Source of the DNA: Paenibacillus terricola
GTDB lineage: Bacteria > Bacillota > Bacilli > Paenibacillales > Paenibacillaceae
Reading direction: 5' to 3'
Length of the DNA: 64,000 nt
Assembly: GCF_014779765.1 (NCBI RefSeq)
Contig: NZ_JACXZA010000003.1
Span: 744,001 to 808,000 of the forward strand
Shown here: positions 40,963-51,479 of the stretch, one piece after another
Layout: every line of letters begins with the position of its first letter
How positions within the stretch are numbered: position 1 is the first letter of the stretch
The notes under the pieces: generated by a model
What the model was told of the DNA's origin: nothing
Database searches by the model: none
The model's input: the letters and a program-made list of their open reading frames with translations, nothing else
Position numbers and translations under genes: made by a program

Positions 40963-43401
40963 TTATATATATTCCGCTGTTTGTACCGCTTCATTCAGGC
41001 AGGTTGGCACAAGCAGCTCATCCGCCTGCAAACCTTCGATCCGAATCGTTCTCGATTCGCCCGCGCGCAAGTCAAAATAATTGTCCGACAGCTTCGCTGA
41101 TAGGTTCGGCAGACAGACGTCTTTGGCGAATACATCGCTCGTAATCGTCACGATGAGCACGCCATCCTCCTCATGCTGCTCCAATCGCAGGCTGGCAGGC
41201 TTAAGCTCCAGCTGATACGGCTTGCCGATCAGATAGGAGTTGTCAGCAAGCACCTGACCTTCCTGCAGCAGCCTCACGAACACGACCGTCCGTGCAGGAT
41301 CATGCCCGCCAAGCTGCACTGTACCGATACGAGTGGAACGATACCCCGCGCCGTTAGCCGCTAGCTTATCTGTACGGACAACTTGCTCATCAATGATGTC
41401 ATAGAACGAAACTTCGATTTCCCCTTGGAAATCGCCCCGCTCATGGATGAGGAATAGGCCTGCTTGCTCCTCGCCTTGAACTACGCGCAGCAGCGCATTC
41501 GGCGTCTGGAACGTGCGCTTCATGTAATAGTAAGAAGGTTTCTTCACCTTCTCGTAATCGACGATCGACCAGCTGATCGAAGGCCATAGATCGCTCCATT
41601 GCCAGATCAGCGCGCCAGACGTGTCAGGCATACGGGAAATCCAATGCTCGACGCCAATACGAAGCGCGTTCGCCTGCATAAGCTGATTAACGTATATGAA
41701 GTCACGCTTGTTCGCAGGCAGACGATAATCGCCAACCGTGTAATAGAGCAGTCGCTGCGTGCCGTTCGGCGCTTTCTGCATCGCTTGGAACTTCGCATGC
41801 CGCAGATCAGCCTCCCGATCCACTTGATCAATGACACGAACGGAAGGATAGGACTGCATGCCGAATTCGGACAGGAACCGACCGTTAATGGTCTGATAGT
41901 TCTCATACGGGGAGACATGGCCCCATACCTGCCAGTAATGCTGATCGCCGTAGTCATTATCATTATGGCCTTCATCGACCGAATACGAGAACGGGCTCGT
42001 CGGCCAATACGGACGCATCGTATCCCGGGCGCATTCGTCAGCCAGCACTTCGAAGTACAGCTTCTCGCCGTAGCCGTTCTGCCGTTTCTTGCGGCTGTTC
42101 TCGACGAAATGCTGATTCTCGTTATTGCCGCACCAGAGGACGATGCTCGGATGCTGGTTATACGTATCGATGACATAACGCGCTTCTTTGCGGACAAGCT
42201 CACAGAAAGCATCGTCATCCGGATAGTCGCCGCATGCAAACATGAAGTCCTGCCATACCATCACGCCTCGGCGGTCACACTCTGCATAGAAATCCGGATT
42301 CTCGTAATACCCCCCGCCCCAGATTCGGATCATGTTCATGTTCGCTTCCACGATCCCGTCAATCTCAGCAGCGTAGTCTTCCTTTGTATCCAGTCCCGGA
42401 TACAGCGTCAGCGGAATCCAGTTCACACCTTTGCACAGCATTGGAATGCCGTTTACTTCAATAATAAACTTACGGCCTTGTTTGTCGTACGGCTGCTTGA
42501 GCGTTACTTCGCGCAGACCGATCTGACGCGACAATGCCGACGTCTTGCAATCAGCCGTTACCGCTGCCATCAGCGTATACATGGTCTGATCGCCGTATCC
42601 AATCGGGAACCAGCGTTTGGGTCTGTGAATAATGAGCGTCAACGTCGTCTCCGTGCCATCCTGCGACAGCTGTACCGAAGGCTCCACTGTTTCGGCTGCC
42701 AGTACATCGCCATCGTACAATTGACAGAGAATATTCGCTTCGCGGCTGTTCACGCCAACTGCCGAGGCAGCAACGGTTACGTTCAGAATCGCTCGTTCAT
42801 CGCTAAGGTACGTTATGTTATACGTTAGGTTATCCGCATTGCAGCGCTCCTGCACTTCAATATAGATCGGTTTATGAATACCAACCGTCACAAGGCGAGG
42901 ACCCCAATCCCAGCCATAGCCATACTGCGCCTTCCGCCCGAACAAGCGAGCAGGGATACCATTCCACTGCAGCAGCGGTTCGCCGAACTGGCGCTCCTTC
43001 TCTTGCAAATACCGCGTAGGGGATGACAACCGTACAATGAGCTCATTGTGCAATTGCGCAGCGCCGCTAATATCAAACCGATGGGCAATGAACATATTGT
43101 CCGTCCGTCCGATGATCTGACCGTTGAGGACCACCTCAGCGTATGTATCGACACCTTCCATGACAAGTACCAATCCATCTGCACCAAGCTGATTGGCGGA
43201 CAACTCGAATGTTCGGCTATATGTCCAATCATCATGCTCTACCCATTCCACCACCGGCTCGAACAACGTCTGTCGCTCATTCGGAAGCAATCCGGCATTC
43301 ATCAAATCTTTCTGCACAAATCCGGGAACTTGGGCAGTGTACTGCTCTCCTGTTCGTTCATTGCCGAGCCGCCACTCACCGTTAAGTGCTATTGTCTCCA
43401 T
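40963..43401 (-). CDS. Beta-mannosidase, glycoside hydrolase family 2
   Basis: An 812-residue GH2 enzyme in the beta-mannosidase subgroup: N-terminal jelly-roll (about 1-190, with FGRKAQYGYGWDWGPRL typical for the group), Ig-like domain, TIM barrel (about 300-620) and C-terminal beta domains. Visible catalytic residues: acid/base Glu in CGNNENQ and nucleophile Glu in FLSEFGMQSYPS; MIRIWGGGYYE is also diagnostic. It is cytoplasmic (no signal), so it acts on imported beta-mannosides. The ATG at 43401 is selected because GGTGAGG is 6 nt upstream. Last gene of the putative operon. Confidence 0.9.
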   Translation of the reverse strand: METIALNGEWRLGNERTGEQYTAQVPGFVQKDLMNAGLLPNERQTLFEPVVEWVEHDDWTYSRTFELSANQLGADGLVLVMEGVDTYAEVVLNGQIIGRTDNMFIAHRFDISGAAQLHNELIVRLSSPTRYLQEKERQFGEPLLQWNGIPARLFGRKAQYGYGWDWGPRLVTVGIHKPIYIEVQERCNADNLTYNITYLSDERAILNVTVAASAVGVNSREANILCQLYDGDVLAAETVEPSVQLSQDGTETTLTLIIHRPKRWFPIGYGDQTMYTLMAAVTADCKTSALSRQIGLREVTLKQPYDKQGRKFIIEVNGIPMLCKGVNWIPLTLYPGLDTKEDYAAEIDGIVEANMNMIRIWGGGYYENPDFYAECDRRGVMVWQDFMFACGDYPDDDAFCELVRKEARYVIDTYNQHPSIVLWCGNNENQHFVENSRKKRQNGYGEKLYFEVLADECARDTMRPYWPTSPFSYSVDEGHNDNDYGDQHYWQVWGHVSPYENYQTINGRFLSEFGMQSYPSVRVIDQVDREADLRHAKFQAMQKAPNGTQRLLYYTVGDYRLPANKRDFIYVNQLMQANALRIGVEHWISRMPDTSGALIWQWSDLWPSISWSIVDYEKVKKPSYYYMKRTFQTPNALLRVVQGEEQAGLFLIHERGDFQGEIEVSFYDIIDEQVVRTDKLAANGAGYRSTRIGTVQLGGHDPARTVVFVRLLQEGQVLADNSYLIGKPYQLELKPASLRLEQHEEDGVLIVTITSDVFAKDVCLPNLSAKLSDNYFDLRAGESRTIRIEGLQADELLVPTCLNEAVQTAEYI

Positions 43402-43463
43402 GTCCATCCTCACCCTCATTATATAAGCTTCTCTATTTATCGAATCGATTCATGCCTATATCA

Positions 43464-44561
43464 TTAAGCAATGATACCTATAATCGCAAGGCGCAGATTC
43501 GTCCCCTTGTTATTTGCAGTATTGCCTAAGAACGTCTCTAACTCGAGTTGATGAGCGCCTGCCTCAAGCTCATCACTGATCGTGAGCAGTCGCAGCCAGC
43601 CATCATTACCATTCCAATCTGGACGGTCCAGCTCGTAGTTACGCCAGTCACCGCCATCGAGACGGTACCGAATTTCGGCTGTTGCTTTGCCGAAATCAAC
43701 GCCAAGCGCGATGCCCCGGCCGACAAACGGTATCGTCAGACGCGCTCCTGGCGCTGCCGTATCAAGCACACGATCTACCCACTCGTAGTAAGGCCAGCGC
43801 CGAATGGTCCACGGCCCCGATGTCTGCACCTCGGTAAGAGGCAAAGTAACAGCATCCCCCCAATGCAGCGGATTCATCGGCTCTGCTAATTGCCGATCCT
43901 CCCGCAGTTCAACTGATGCCTTATCCGGCGCCAGCTCCTGCTTCAAGTAGTGAATCACGCTCTCGCCGTAAGCCAAGCTTCCCCGACTTGTCGGATGCAG
44001 ATTGTCAGGCAGCCATTCTTCCCAGCGCATAAGCCCGCGCTGCACTTGACGCATCGCATAGAGCCCCATCCACACTGAACCGATGCCATAATGTTCAGCC
44101 AGCACCTCCAGTTCGGCAACCGAAGGCGGCTGCTCGCCAGCCATCATCGGCTCGCACATATCCTGCGAGAAGGTATGAACAAGCACGACATCGCGCGTTC
44201 CATCTTCCAGCAGTTTGCGAAGCAGCCCCTCACGGGTCCGCATTCTCCGCTCCGTAGGAACCTCATTATCGTTCACGGCGTAATCAACGAATACAAGGTT
44301 ACAGCCGCGGTCAATCAAATCCCGCTTCGCGCGAAATACCGCCAAGTCACTGCCTGTCGCACCAATCGCCGCATTCTCGACGACAATCCGAACATTCGGA
44401 TACGTGTCGACGAACCATGCAATAACAGGCTCTGGCCAATTATGTCTTGGACGGGCATCCGTAATCGAGCCGCCGATGAAACCAAGCGTCAATTCGCCTT
44501 CTTCAATCGCACGCTTCATATTGGTCAGACTGCCTCTTTGATTCCATATTTGAAGCTCCAT
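43464..44561 (-). CDS. SGNH/GDSL-family hydrolase
   Basis: A 365-residue SGNH esterase-like protein with nucleophile block GFIGGSIT (near residue 29), a GATGSDLAVF stretch, YAVNDNEVP (block III Asn) and the catalytic DNLHPTSRGSLAYGE (Asp-x2-His). The C-terminal ~150 residues form a separate beta domain. It has no signal peptide. In a glycan cluster it may remove acetyl groups from imported oligosaccharides (inference). The ATG at 44561 has GGAGGTG 6 nt upstream. It follows the DUF5060 gene after 54 nt. Confidence 0.82.
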   Translation of the reverse strand: MELQIWNQRGSLTNMKRAIEEGELTLGFIGGSITDARPRHNWPEPVIAWFVDTYPNVRIVVENAAIGATGSDLAVFRAKRDLIDRGCNLVFVDYAVNDNEVPTERRMRTREGLLRKLLEDGTRDVVLVHTFSQDMCEPMMAGEQPPSVAELEVLAEHYGIGSVWMGLYAMRQVQRGLMRWEEWLPDNLHPTSRGSLAYGESVIHYLKQELAPDKASVELREDRQLAEPMNPLHWGDAVTLPLTEVQTSGPWTIRRWPYYEWVDRVLDTAAPGARLTIPFVGRGIALGVDFGKATAEIRYRLDGGDWRNYELDRPDWNGNDGWLRLLTISDELEAGAHQLELETFLGNTANNKGTNLRLAIIGIIA

Positions 44562-44598
44562 ACCCGTCACCTCCGATTTAAAGTGAGTCCAATCAGCA

Positions 44599-44629
44599 CG
44601 AATATGCTTCCTGTGTTACTTCGTGATCA
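44599..44629. repeat. 31-bp dispersed motif, copy 2
   Basis: 28 of 31 nt identical to 5162-5192; here it covers the last codons of the DUF5060 glycosidase and its stop. Confidence 0.7.
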
Positions 44630-46883
44630 TGGATATCCGGAAAGCAATATCGCTTCGCTCAGTAGCTGGCGCCGTTAGCGGCAAGTTGCCTGAAGCATCC
44701 GGCTGCACCTGCTCTTCCTTCAGCCCTTCTCCCGTCCATGCATCGATCCAGTCTACCTTAGCAGCTTGCGAGCCCCATGCCGGGATCGTGATCGAATGGC
44801 CGCCGACGCTGCCTTCCGTTGCAATCTGCCAGCCATAAGACAACTGATTGCCTACCATGAGCCATGCACTGCTATCCGGTTTCATAACAGTAAGCGGCTT
44901 CTTCGCATTCAGCATCGGATGGCGTACACTGATCGTGACCGGGTCAGCTTCCTTCGGCGTTTGTCCCGCATACACTTTCACGCCCCAGCGCGTTATCGTA
45001 TCCAGCGCTTCCTCTGGAATCGTTGCTTCCCGCCAATAATGCTCAGGTACATCTATCAGCGGCACGGTAATCATCGTCCACTCGCCGGATTTCAATTGTA
45101 CCGACTGCGTGTCGTCCGCTTCCGTCCAGCTTCCGAGTGGATGCAGCACAGCCTTCGCCAACAGGCCGTCCGCGCCTGCTCCGTCCGCCTTCACCTCGAA
45201 TGTAAAGGTATCGTAACCTCTCCAATCCGACAACCCGCCGGAATTGTCATAATACCCTTGCGAAAACTCGTTTGTTGCGAACCGCATCGGCATGCTTACG
45301 ACCATGTCGTCTCCATTGCCCGATGCTTCTGCCGCAAATACGGAGCCTTGCGCATCCTTATTCGCAGGCGCCCAGTCCGGTACGGACCAAGTACTCATGT
45401 CTCCCTCTTGGCCAATCAATGCGATAGTCGAAGGCAGCGGCACCTCAACGCTTGGCGCAATTGCTTTCACCGGCTTCCGCTGCTCATTGAAGTCGATCGG
45501 AGCAACGAATCGCGATAACACCTTCATCTGCCCGAACATCGGCTCATCAACTTTCTCGATATCCCACCATACCGGCGATGAAGCAAGGCCGTTCGCAAGC
45601 GCTACCCAGATTGCATTGTGATAGGCATTCACATCTGCCACATTGCCTGTTTCCCCAATGATGAGCGGCTTCTCATAAGAAGCCCAGCGCTTCTGAATAT
45701 CTTCTGCGAATGCTTCGTACCCAATATCGTAATAATTCTCCCGATCGGATACATCCACCGTCTGGTACGCGTGATCCCAATAGTCCTCTTTGTTGCCTGC
45801 CATCGACGCGCTTGTCGGACGATGATACGGATCATTGGCTGCAAAATAAGCATGAATCTTAGTCAGCCATTCATTCGCCTTCGCTTGATCGCCTAACTGC
45901 CAGCCGTCTGTACCGTTCATCTCGACAACGAGATCCCATACGGCCAGCGAGCGGCTGTAGCCCCAACGCGCGATCATATAACGATACAGCTTCTCCTGAT
46001 ACGCCCATGCGGCATCGCTGGCATAGAAATCCTTCGATTCTCCAAGGACTGAGTAGGCGTTCTTCGACCATGTCGCAGGCCAATTAATCTTATCAGCAAG
46101 CGAATCATGCGGCCATACCACGAAGTTCATCATCAGATTGCGCTGTTCAAAGCTTGCAATCAGCTCGTCTACGCGCTTTCCTTTGGCCATATCATATCGA
46201 CCAATGCCGCTAGCGACCGACTCCAACTGCTCATTGCCGCCGCCGCTGCCCGAATTATCATAGTTTCCGTTCCAGTACGTGATGTAGTTAACGCCGCTGT
46301 CGACCAGATGATCCAGCATCGTTTCATTAATTCCCCACGGATACGCTACACCAACACCGTAGAACGATGTGCCGTCGTTGTATTGAAGGAACCGTTTATT
46401 CGATTTGGACACTTCCAACCAGCCGTGATGCTCGGATTGCGTTACAGCGAATTTGCCTCCGTCCAGCGTAGACGTTCCGCTGCTATCTTGTAAATTAATC
46501 GAATAACTCCAGTCGCCGATCTCGCTAGGCGAGAAACGAATAAGCCAATCACTTCCGTCATAGAAGCCGTTAATCGGCCAATCGACACCCGTTGGCGACT
46601 TGAAGGTTGCGCTCAAATCTACTTCAGCCGGGTCATATGGATTGCTGTAAACCGCACTTAGGCGAACAAGAAGCTCGAATTTGTCATATCGGCCAACCTG
46701 CTCCGCATTCGGCACAGCATCTACAATGCCTGCTTTCTCCTCCATCGTCTTCTGCAATGTCGCACTCTCTTTCTCGCCCTTGTCCCGATCGCGCAGCGAC
46801 AATGAAATTGCCACTGCAGCGATCACGACAACGACTGCTATGATGGTAACGGGAATGGCGGTTCGCCAAACATTACGCTTCAT
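44616..46883 (-). CDS. DUF5060-family glycoside hydrolase, membrane-anchored
   Basis: A 755-residue protein: one N-terminal membrane helix (AIPVTIIAVVVVIAAVAISLSL), a DUF5060 domain (about 60-150, VGRYDKFELLVRLSAVYSNP... FKSPTGVDWPINGFY), a TIM barrel (about 165-480) and a CBM-like beta domain (about 500-700). Candidate catalytic Glu residues are WDLVVEMNG and IIGETGNVAD (GH5-like). It is probably held on the outside of the membrane and cuts polysaccharide or long oligosaccharides before uptake. Precise linkage is not visible. It is expressed with the permeases (gap 38 nt). Confidence 0.8.
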   Translation of the reverse strand: MKRNVWRTAIPVTIIAVVVVIAAVAISLSLRDRDKGEKESATLQKTMEEKAGIVDAVPNAEQVGRYDKFELLVRLSAVYSNPYDPAEVDLSATFKSPTGVDWPINGFYDGSDWLIRFSPSEIGDWSYSINLQDSSGTSTLDGGKFAVTQSEHHGWLEVSKSNKRFLQYNDGTSFYGVGVAYPWGINETMLDHLVDSGVNYITYWNGNYDNSGSGGGNEQLESVASGIGRYDMAKGKRVDELIASFEQRNLMMNFVVWPHDSLADKINWPATWSKNAYSVLGESKDFYASDAAWAYQEKLYRYMIARWGYSRSLAVWDLVVEMNGTDGWQLGDQAKANEWLTKIHAYFAANDPYHRPTSASMAGNKEDYWDHAYQTVDVSDRENYYDIGYEAFAEDIQKRWASYEKPLIIGETGNVADVNAYHNAIWVALANGLASSPVWWDIEKVDEPMFGQMKVLSRFVAPIDFNEQRKPVKAIAPSVEVPLPSTIALIGQEGDMSTWSVPDWAPANKDAQGSVFAAEASGNGDDMVVSMPMRFATNEFSQGYYDNSGGLSDWRGYDTFTFEVKADGAGADGLLAKAVLHPLGSWTEADDTQSVQLKSGEWTMITVPLIDVPEHYWREATIPEEALDTITRWGVKVYAGQTPKEADPVTISVRHPMLNAKKPLTVMKPDSSAWLMVGNQLSYGWQIATEGSVGGHSITIPAWGSQAAKVDWIDAWTGEGLKEEQVQPDASGNLPLTAPATERSDIAFRISMITK

Positions 46884-46921
46884 CTCGAACTCTCGCTCCC
46901 CTTCGTGTGTGCAACAATCGA

Positions 46922-47950
46922 TTAGCCGACGACGCCTGTACGCTCGACGCTCTCTACGAAATACCGCTGTACGAACAAATACATGATTATGAGCGGAGAA
47001 ATCGCAATAAGCAATCCCGTATCGACGATCATTGCAACGTAGTTAGGATCCGGTTTCGCGTTAGGGTCTGCGCCACCATAGATGACGGTCGAAATATATA
47101 CCCCCGCGTTGCCTGGGAGAGCCGCAATCTGCGACGGCATCAAATGCATGTCGCTCATGAACATCGAGTTGTAGAACGTATCGTTATACTGCCAGACAAA
47201 GGAGAACAACATAACCGTAATAAGCGGCGGAACTGCATTCGGCAGCATAATACGGAAGAATGTCTCAATGCCACCCGCGCCATCGATCAGTGCAGCCTCT
47301 TCGATCTCTGCCGGCATACCGCGGAAGAACTGACGGAAAATATAAATAAACAACCCTGCCTTTAGCCCGTTAGCCGTCGCGGACAGAATCGTAGACGGCC
47401 AATACGAATTCATCAGGTTAATGCCATCCTTACCGGTAATAAACGTCACAATGTTCAGAAAGTCAAAGCTCCGAAAGTGGAGATAAGTCGGTACCATGAG
47501 CGTCTCTGCCGGAACAAGGATCGTCAATACAACAAGTCCGAACAATAGATTTCGCCCTGGGAACGAGAATCTAGCAAATCCGTATCCCGCGAGTGCACAC
47601 GAAGCGGTAGTCAGTATCATCATCGCAACGACAAACATGAGCGTGTTCCCAAGCGTCGGGAAGAACTTCAATACTTTAGCCGCGATTTCAACATTGCTGA
47701 ATGTAAAGTGCTTCGGAACAATAAAGATGGTCGGATCGAAAATATCTTCTCTCGTCTTGAATGCCACGGATAATTTCAACAAGAGCGGATATACGATAAT
47801 GAACGAAATTCCGATGATGAGCACATACCGGAATATCGACCATACCAGCTCCCCAGCCCTCGTCCGAACCCGATGGGCCTGACTGCTGTGCAGCAATGTG
47901 TCGGAACTTAACCCATCCTTGAGCTGAGTAATTCGCTTAGCCAGCTGCAT
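46922..47950 (-). CDS. ABC sugar permease (MalG-like), pair B
   Basis: A 342-residue permease with six membrane helices and the EAA loop EIEEAALIDGAGGIETFFRIMLP, the ATPase contact of type I importers. An extra hydrophilic N-terminal tail of ~35 residues precedes helix 1. GGAGG is 8 nt before the ATG. With 47980-48885 it forms the second complete permease pair of the locus. Confidence 0.9.
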   Translation of the reverse strand: MQLAKRITQLKDGLSSDTLLHSSQAHRVRTRAGELVWSIFRYVLIIGISFIIVYPLLLKLSVAFKTREDIFDPTIFIVPKHFTFSNVEIAAKVLKFFPTLGNTLMFVVAMMILTTASCALAGYGFARFSFPGRNLLFGLVVLTILVPAETLMVPTYLHFRSFDFLNIVTFITGKDGINLMNSYWPSTILSATANGLKAGLFIYIFRQFFRGMPAEIEEAALIDGAGGIETFFRIMLPNAVPPLITVMLFSFVWQYNDTFYNSMFMSDMHLMPSQIAALPGNAGVYISTVIYGGADPNAKPDPNYVAMIVDTGLLIAISPLIIMYLFVQRYFVESVERTGVVG

Positions 47951-47979
47951 GAATCACGCCTCCTTCGAAGCTGATCGCG

Positions 47980-48885
47980 TTAATTGTAATAGAATACTTT
48001 TTTGGAAATGAGATACCCAACGACGAAGAGCAAGAGTGCCGCCACAAGCGTATACAGCCATGACATCGCCGCGCTCAAGCCGAAGTTCTGCGAAGTGAAC
48101 GCCGTCTTGACGATCGTCCTCGTCACCGTACTGTCCGTGAACGAATCGATAATGGTATAGATGACATTCGTTAAGATGAGCGGACTGACCATCGGGAACG
48201 TAATTTTCCAGAACGTCTCGTAGGCCGTCGCTCCTTCGATCTTGGCAACCTCATACATGGAACCAGGAATCGACTGCAGCGCCGCTAGGAAAATCAAAAT
48301 CTGTACGCCGCTCGCCGTAATGATCTCGTAGATCCGGTCAACGGCATTGAGCAGATAATCAACTGCCCATAACGGCGCTCCGCCTTCTAACAGCGTATCT
48401 ACGAGAGGCATCATATCGAACATCGCCGAAGCGCCTTCCATTTGCTCCGCTGTCGTCGAATCGCCGATTAGATTAATAAGTCCTTGCGCCTCCGCTGCCG
48501 CTACAGCTCCGGACGCCAGAATAACCGGCAGGAAGAACATGGCGCGGGCTAATCCGCGGCCTCTGAATTTCTGATTCAACAGCGTCGCGCAGAACAAGCT
48601 GAAGAATAGAATAAGCGGAACGTTAACGAGCATATTGATGACGGATTCCGTCAACTGACGATTGAAATTCGCATCAACGAAAAGCGCGTTATTGAAATTG
48701 CTCCAGCCGACACTCTTCAGCGTGAATCCGCCAGGTACAAGCTCAAGCTTCGTAAAGCTGAATTTGATCGATTGAATTAACGGCATTGCGAATAAGAAAA
48801 TAAATCCGATCAGCCAAGGCGATATGAAGGCAAATCCGAGAAGCGATCTTCGCCTCTTCAACGTCATTGGAGGCATCTTCATCAT
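47980..48885 (-). CDS. ABC sugar permease (MalF/UgpA-like), pair B
   Basis: A 301-residue permease with about six membrane helices and EAA loop EVAKIEGATAYETFWKITFP. A longer than usual hydrophilic loop (GDSTTAEQMEGASAMFDMM) lies between helices 3 and 4. Its ATG overlaps the DUF5696 stop codon (ATGA), so translation is coupled to that gene. Its gap to the next permease is 29 nt. No ATP-binding protein is nearby. Confidence 0.88.
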   Translation of the reverse strand: MMKMPPMTLKRRRSLLGFAFISPWLIGFIFLFAMPLIQSIKFSFTKLELVPGGFTLKSVGWSNFNNALFVDANFNRQLTESVINMLVNVPLILFFSLFCATLLNQKFRGRGLARAMFFLPVILASGAVAAAEAQGLINLIGDSTTAEQMEGASAMFDMMPLVDTLLEGGAPLWAVDYLLNAVDRIYEIITASGVQILIFLAALQSIPGSMYEVAKIEGATAYETFWKITFPMVSPLILTNVIYTIIDSFTDSTVTRTIVKTAFTSQNFGLSAAMSWLYTLVAALLLFVVGYLISKKVFYYN

Positions 48886-51458
48886 GCGCCTTCACCACCT
48901 ATTACATATTGATTAGAGTCGATCGAGACACCGTCTACGGTTACAGCAGTATCATTATAGTTCACCGTAATCGTCGTGCCGTTCCCGAACGTCGACCGAT
49001 AGACGCCTTCCTGGAGCTTCTCATGATTCGTCATCGGCACGGAACGCAGCGGCGCAAGCACTTGATCTACCTTTCGGTACAAGTCAGAAGCTTGATCCAG
49101 CCAGTCGGTATACTGCGTCGCATACCAATAATCGAACTTCGTGAACTTGAATTCAGTCGACGACTCATAGGTCCATACGAATCTTGGCGATGCGCCGTAT
49201 TCAAGCAGCTTGAGCAGCTGCTTAGATGGATCCTGCTCCGTCGATTGATTGATTGGCTCTCCGGCATAATCCGCATAACCATGCAGAACAAGCTCATAGA
49301 ATGGTACGCTCTCATCTGTAATATTGAAGCCGCTGGATGACATCGGAGCATCAATGACATGAGACGCATATGGCAGCGAGTAGCTGTTACCGCCATCCAC
49401 CATTAAATCCGCATATTCCGAATGCAGGGAGCTAAACCCATCTGCAGCGATTGACTTAGCCGTCTGGCGATTCACGACTCGACTGGCGCGATAATCGCCG
49501 TTTAGCTCCTCGCCCAAGTCGCGCAGCGACAAGGTAGTGAGTCCCAGCTTGTTATAACGCGACGAGAAACGTTCGATAAACGCCGGAAGCTTCGATGGCG
49601 ACAACAGGTAGAAGAGGCCCAAGTCTTCATCCATCCGATTCAATGCGCGATTAATCGGCGCCTGCATCGCAACTTCCCGTGTCGTAAACCGAGCTGCGTC
49701 CGAGGATGGCGCGAAGCCTAGTGTATCCTCGTAGACGTGCAAGAGCGCCGTATCCGGGTACAGAGCGCCTCCGCTGTTCTTCAGCTTATCGGCAAGCTTC
49801 TTGAAGGCAGACGTTCCGCCCAACTTGCCAAGCGGCTTCGCAGCTGAAGGCTCATGATAGACACCGCCCGCCGACCATCCGAGCATGCGCATTCGGATAT
49901 TGTCGATTCCTTGCGCTTGCATTTCATCTGCCATAATGCCGGCCTGCTTGAACGTCGTTACAGCGTTCAACGCTTCATATGGAACGCCTAATATCGACTT
50001 GGTCTTCGTCGTTGCACCAACAACGTCAACATAGAACGGCAGCTTATTCTCGCTTGTAGCAAGCGGCTGTAAGCCCGCTCCATCTGCCAACGTGCTGCGA
50101 TATTCGGCAGCGATACCTGCGTAGTTCGCATTCGCTCCATTCAGGAATCCATAGGATACTTGAATGTCACCGGCATACAACGATTGGGTCAGAATCGGAA
50201 TTTCACTCTCTTTGCCGCCGGAGTACATGAATAGACTATCTTCGCCTCTTACTTGGAAGCTTGCAAAAGCATGATTGTACGAATTCGTCTTGCCGGAAAT
50301 ATCAGCGTTAATGCTCGCAAGCGCCTCGCCCTTATCGATAACGCCGTACCATGCGGCATCACCCGATTTCATGCCGAACACCGGCATTCTGGCGCTCTCG
50401 CTCACCTGTGACCGTCGCGTCGAATTGTCCGTATGATCCTGACCATATACAACCTGCGAGTAATGATCATCATTGATCTTGCCGTTGTTGAAATAAATCA
50501 GGCTCCCCGATCCGTCAGGCACGAGAATATACCCCTGCTCCGATGTGCCGGCCGCGCCGAAGAAATTCATCAGTTCGATCGTGCGTAAAGTGAAGCCGTT
50601 CGTTTCTTCAATGGAACCAACGGGAATTCGGACCGATAAGCGGCCATCTTCCAGACGATATTCGAGCGTTACGACGAATTTCGCCTTCGCATTGCCTGCA
50701 CTGCCGCCATCTGCACCGTTGTCGGCATTATCTGCAGCCAGGTCCTCTTCCGTATAGCCGGCCTTTGCGAAGCCATCGACCATTTTCTTCAATACGAGTT
50801 CCTTCTTAACTTGATCCTCCAGCAATTCCAACACTTCAGGATTCGATTTCGATGGATAGTAACGATTCGATACATACCCTGCCGTCGCTTCATCCAGCTT
50901 GTCGAGCACCTTCTCCTTCAGTCTGGCTTTACTGATCCGCTTGGGAAGAGCAGCAACCCCTTTGGAACTGTCTCCCACTGTATAAATAACGCGAACGCCG
51001 TTCTTGATCGACTCTACCGTATATTGTTTCTTCTCAACGCTGTCCACGTAGCTGCCGAACGTTACTTCGTTCATGACTTTATCGCGGAACGTCAGCATGA
51101 ATTGGGAGTTCATCGTTCCTTTCTCGAACGGTTGAGCTTTGCTGTCCTCATTCGCTCCAGTCGGGTTGGAGTACCACACTTGCCCGCTCTTCAACTGCTT
51201 GACTGCAATTTGCGCATTGTCTGGATTGAAATACAATCCCAGCTCGTCATCCTGCGCGGCCAGCGACATGCCAGGCACGCCGCCCGTCGTCGAATCCTTC
51301 AATGGCGTATAGGCGGTACCAGCCTCAGGCGCTGCAGCATCTACATTCGCTATAGCCGCCGTTACAGGCGCTCCTCGGTTAAGCAGCTTGTAGCCTCCCC
51401 AGCACAACCCGATCAATACGAGGACGACAAGCAGTGAATAGATCGTTTTTTTACGCAT
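48882..51458 (-). CDS. DUF5696-family exported protein
   Basis: An 858-residue protein with an N-terminal membrane helix (TIYSLLVVLVLIGLCWGGYKLL) and a large outer part. It falls in the DUF5696 type found beside sugar ABC importers in Paenibacillaceae. The second half looks like a barrel: INADISGK, MRMLGWSAGGVYHEP, ALLHVYEDTLG, GLFYLLSPSKLP, LTTLSLRDLGEELNG. This suggests a glycosidase-like fold without catalytic residues that I can assign. It sits between the YIP1 and permease genes. Enzymatic activity is unproven. Confidence 0.75.
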   Translation of the reverse strand: MRKKTIYSLLVVLVLIGLCWGGYKLLNRGAPVTAAIANVDAAAPEAGTAYTPLKDSTTGGVPGMSLAAQDDELGLYFNPDNAQIAVKQLKSGQVWYSNPTGANEDSKAQPFEKGTMNSQFMLTFRDKVMNEVTFGSYVDSVEKKQYTVESIKNGVRVIYTVGDSSKGVAALPKRISKARLKEKVLDKLDEATAGYVSNRYYPSKSNPEVLELLEDQVKKELVLKKMVDGFAKAGYTEEDLAADNADNGADGGSAGNAKAKFVVTLEYRLEDGRLSVRIPVGSIEETNGFTLRTIELMNFFGAAGTSEQGYILVPDGSGSLIYFNNGKINDDHYSQVVYGQDHTDNSTRRSQVSESARMPVFGMKSGDAAWYGVIDKGEALASINADISGKTNSYNHAFASFQVRGEDSLFMYSGGKESEIPILTQSLYAGDIQVSYGFLNGANANYAGIAAEYRSTLADGAGLQPLATSENKLPFYVDVVGATTKTKSILGVPYEALNAVTTFKQAGIMADEMQAQGIDNIRMRMLGWSAGGVYHEPSAAKPLGKLGGTSAFKKLADKLKNSGGALYPDTALLHVYEDTLGFAPSSDAARFTTREVAMQAPINRALNRMDEDLGLFYLLSPSKLPAFIERFSSRYNKLGLTTLSLRDLGEELNGDYRASRVVNRQTAKSIAADGFSSLHSEYADLMVDGGNSYSLPYASHVIDAPMSSSGFNITDESVPFYELVLHGYADYAGEPINQSTEQDPSKQLLKLLEYGASPRFVWTYESSTEFKFTKFDYWYATQYTDWLDQASDLYRKVDQVLAPLRSVPMTNHEKLQEGVYRSTFGNGTTITVNYNDTAVTVDGVSIDSNQYVIGGEGA

Positions 51459-51479
51459 AACTGACTGTGCCGCCCCCTT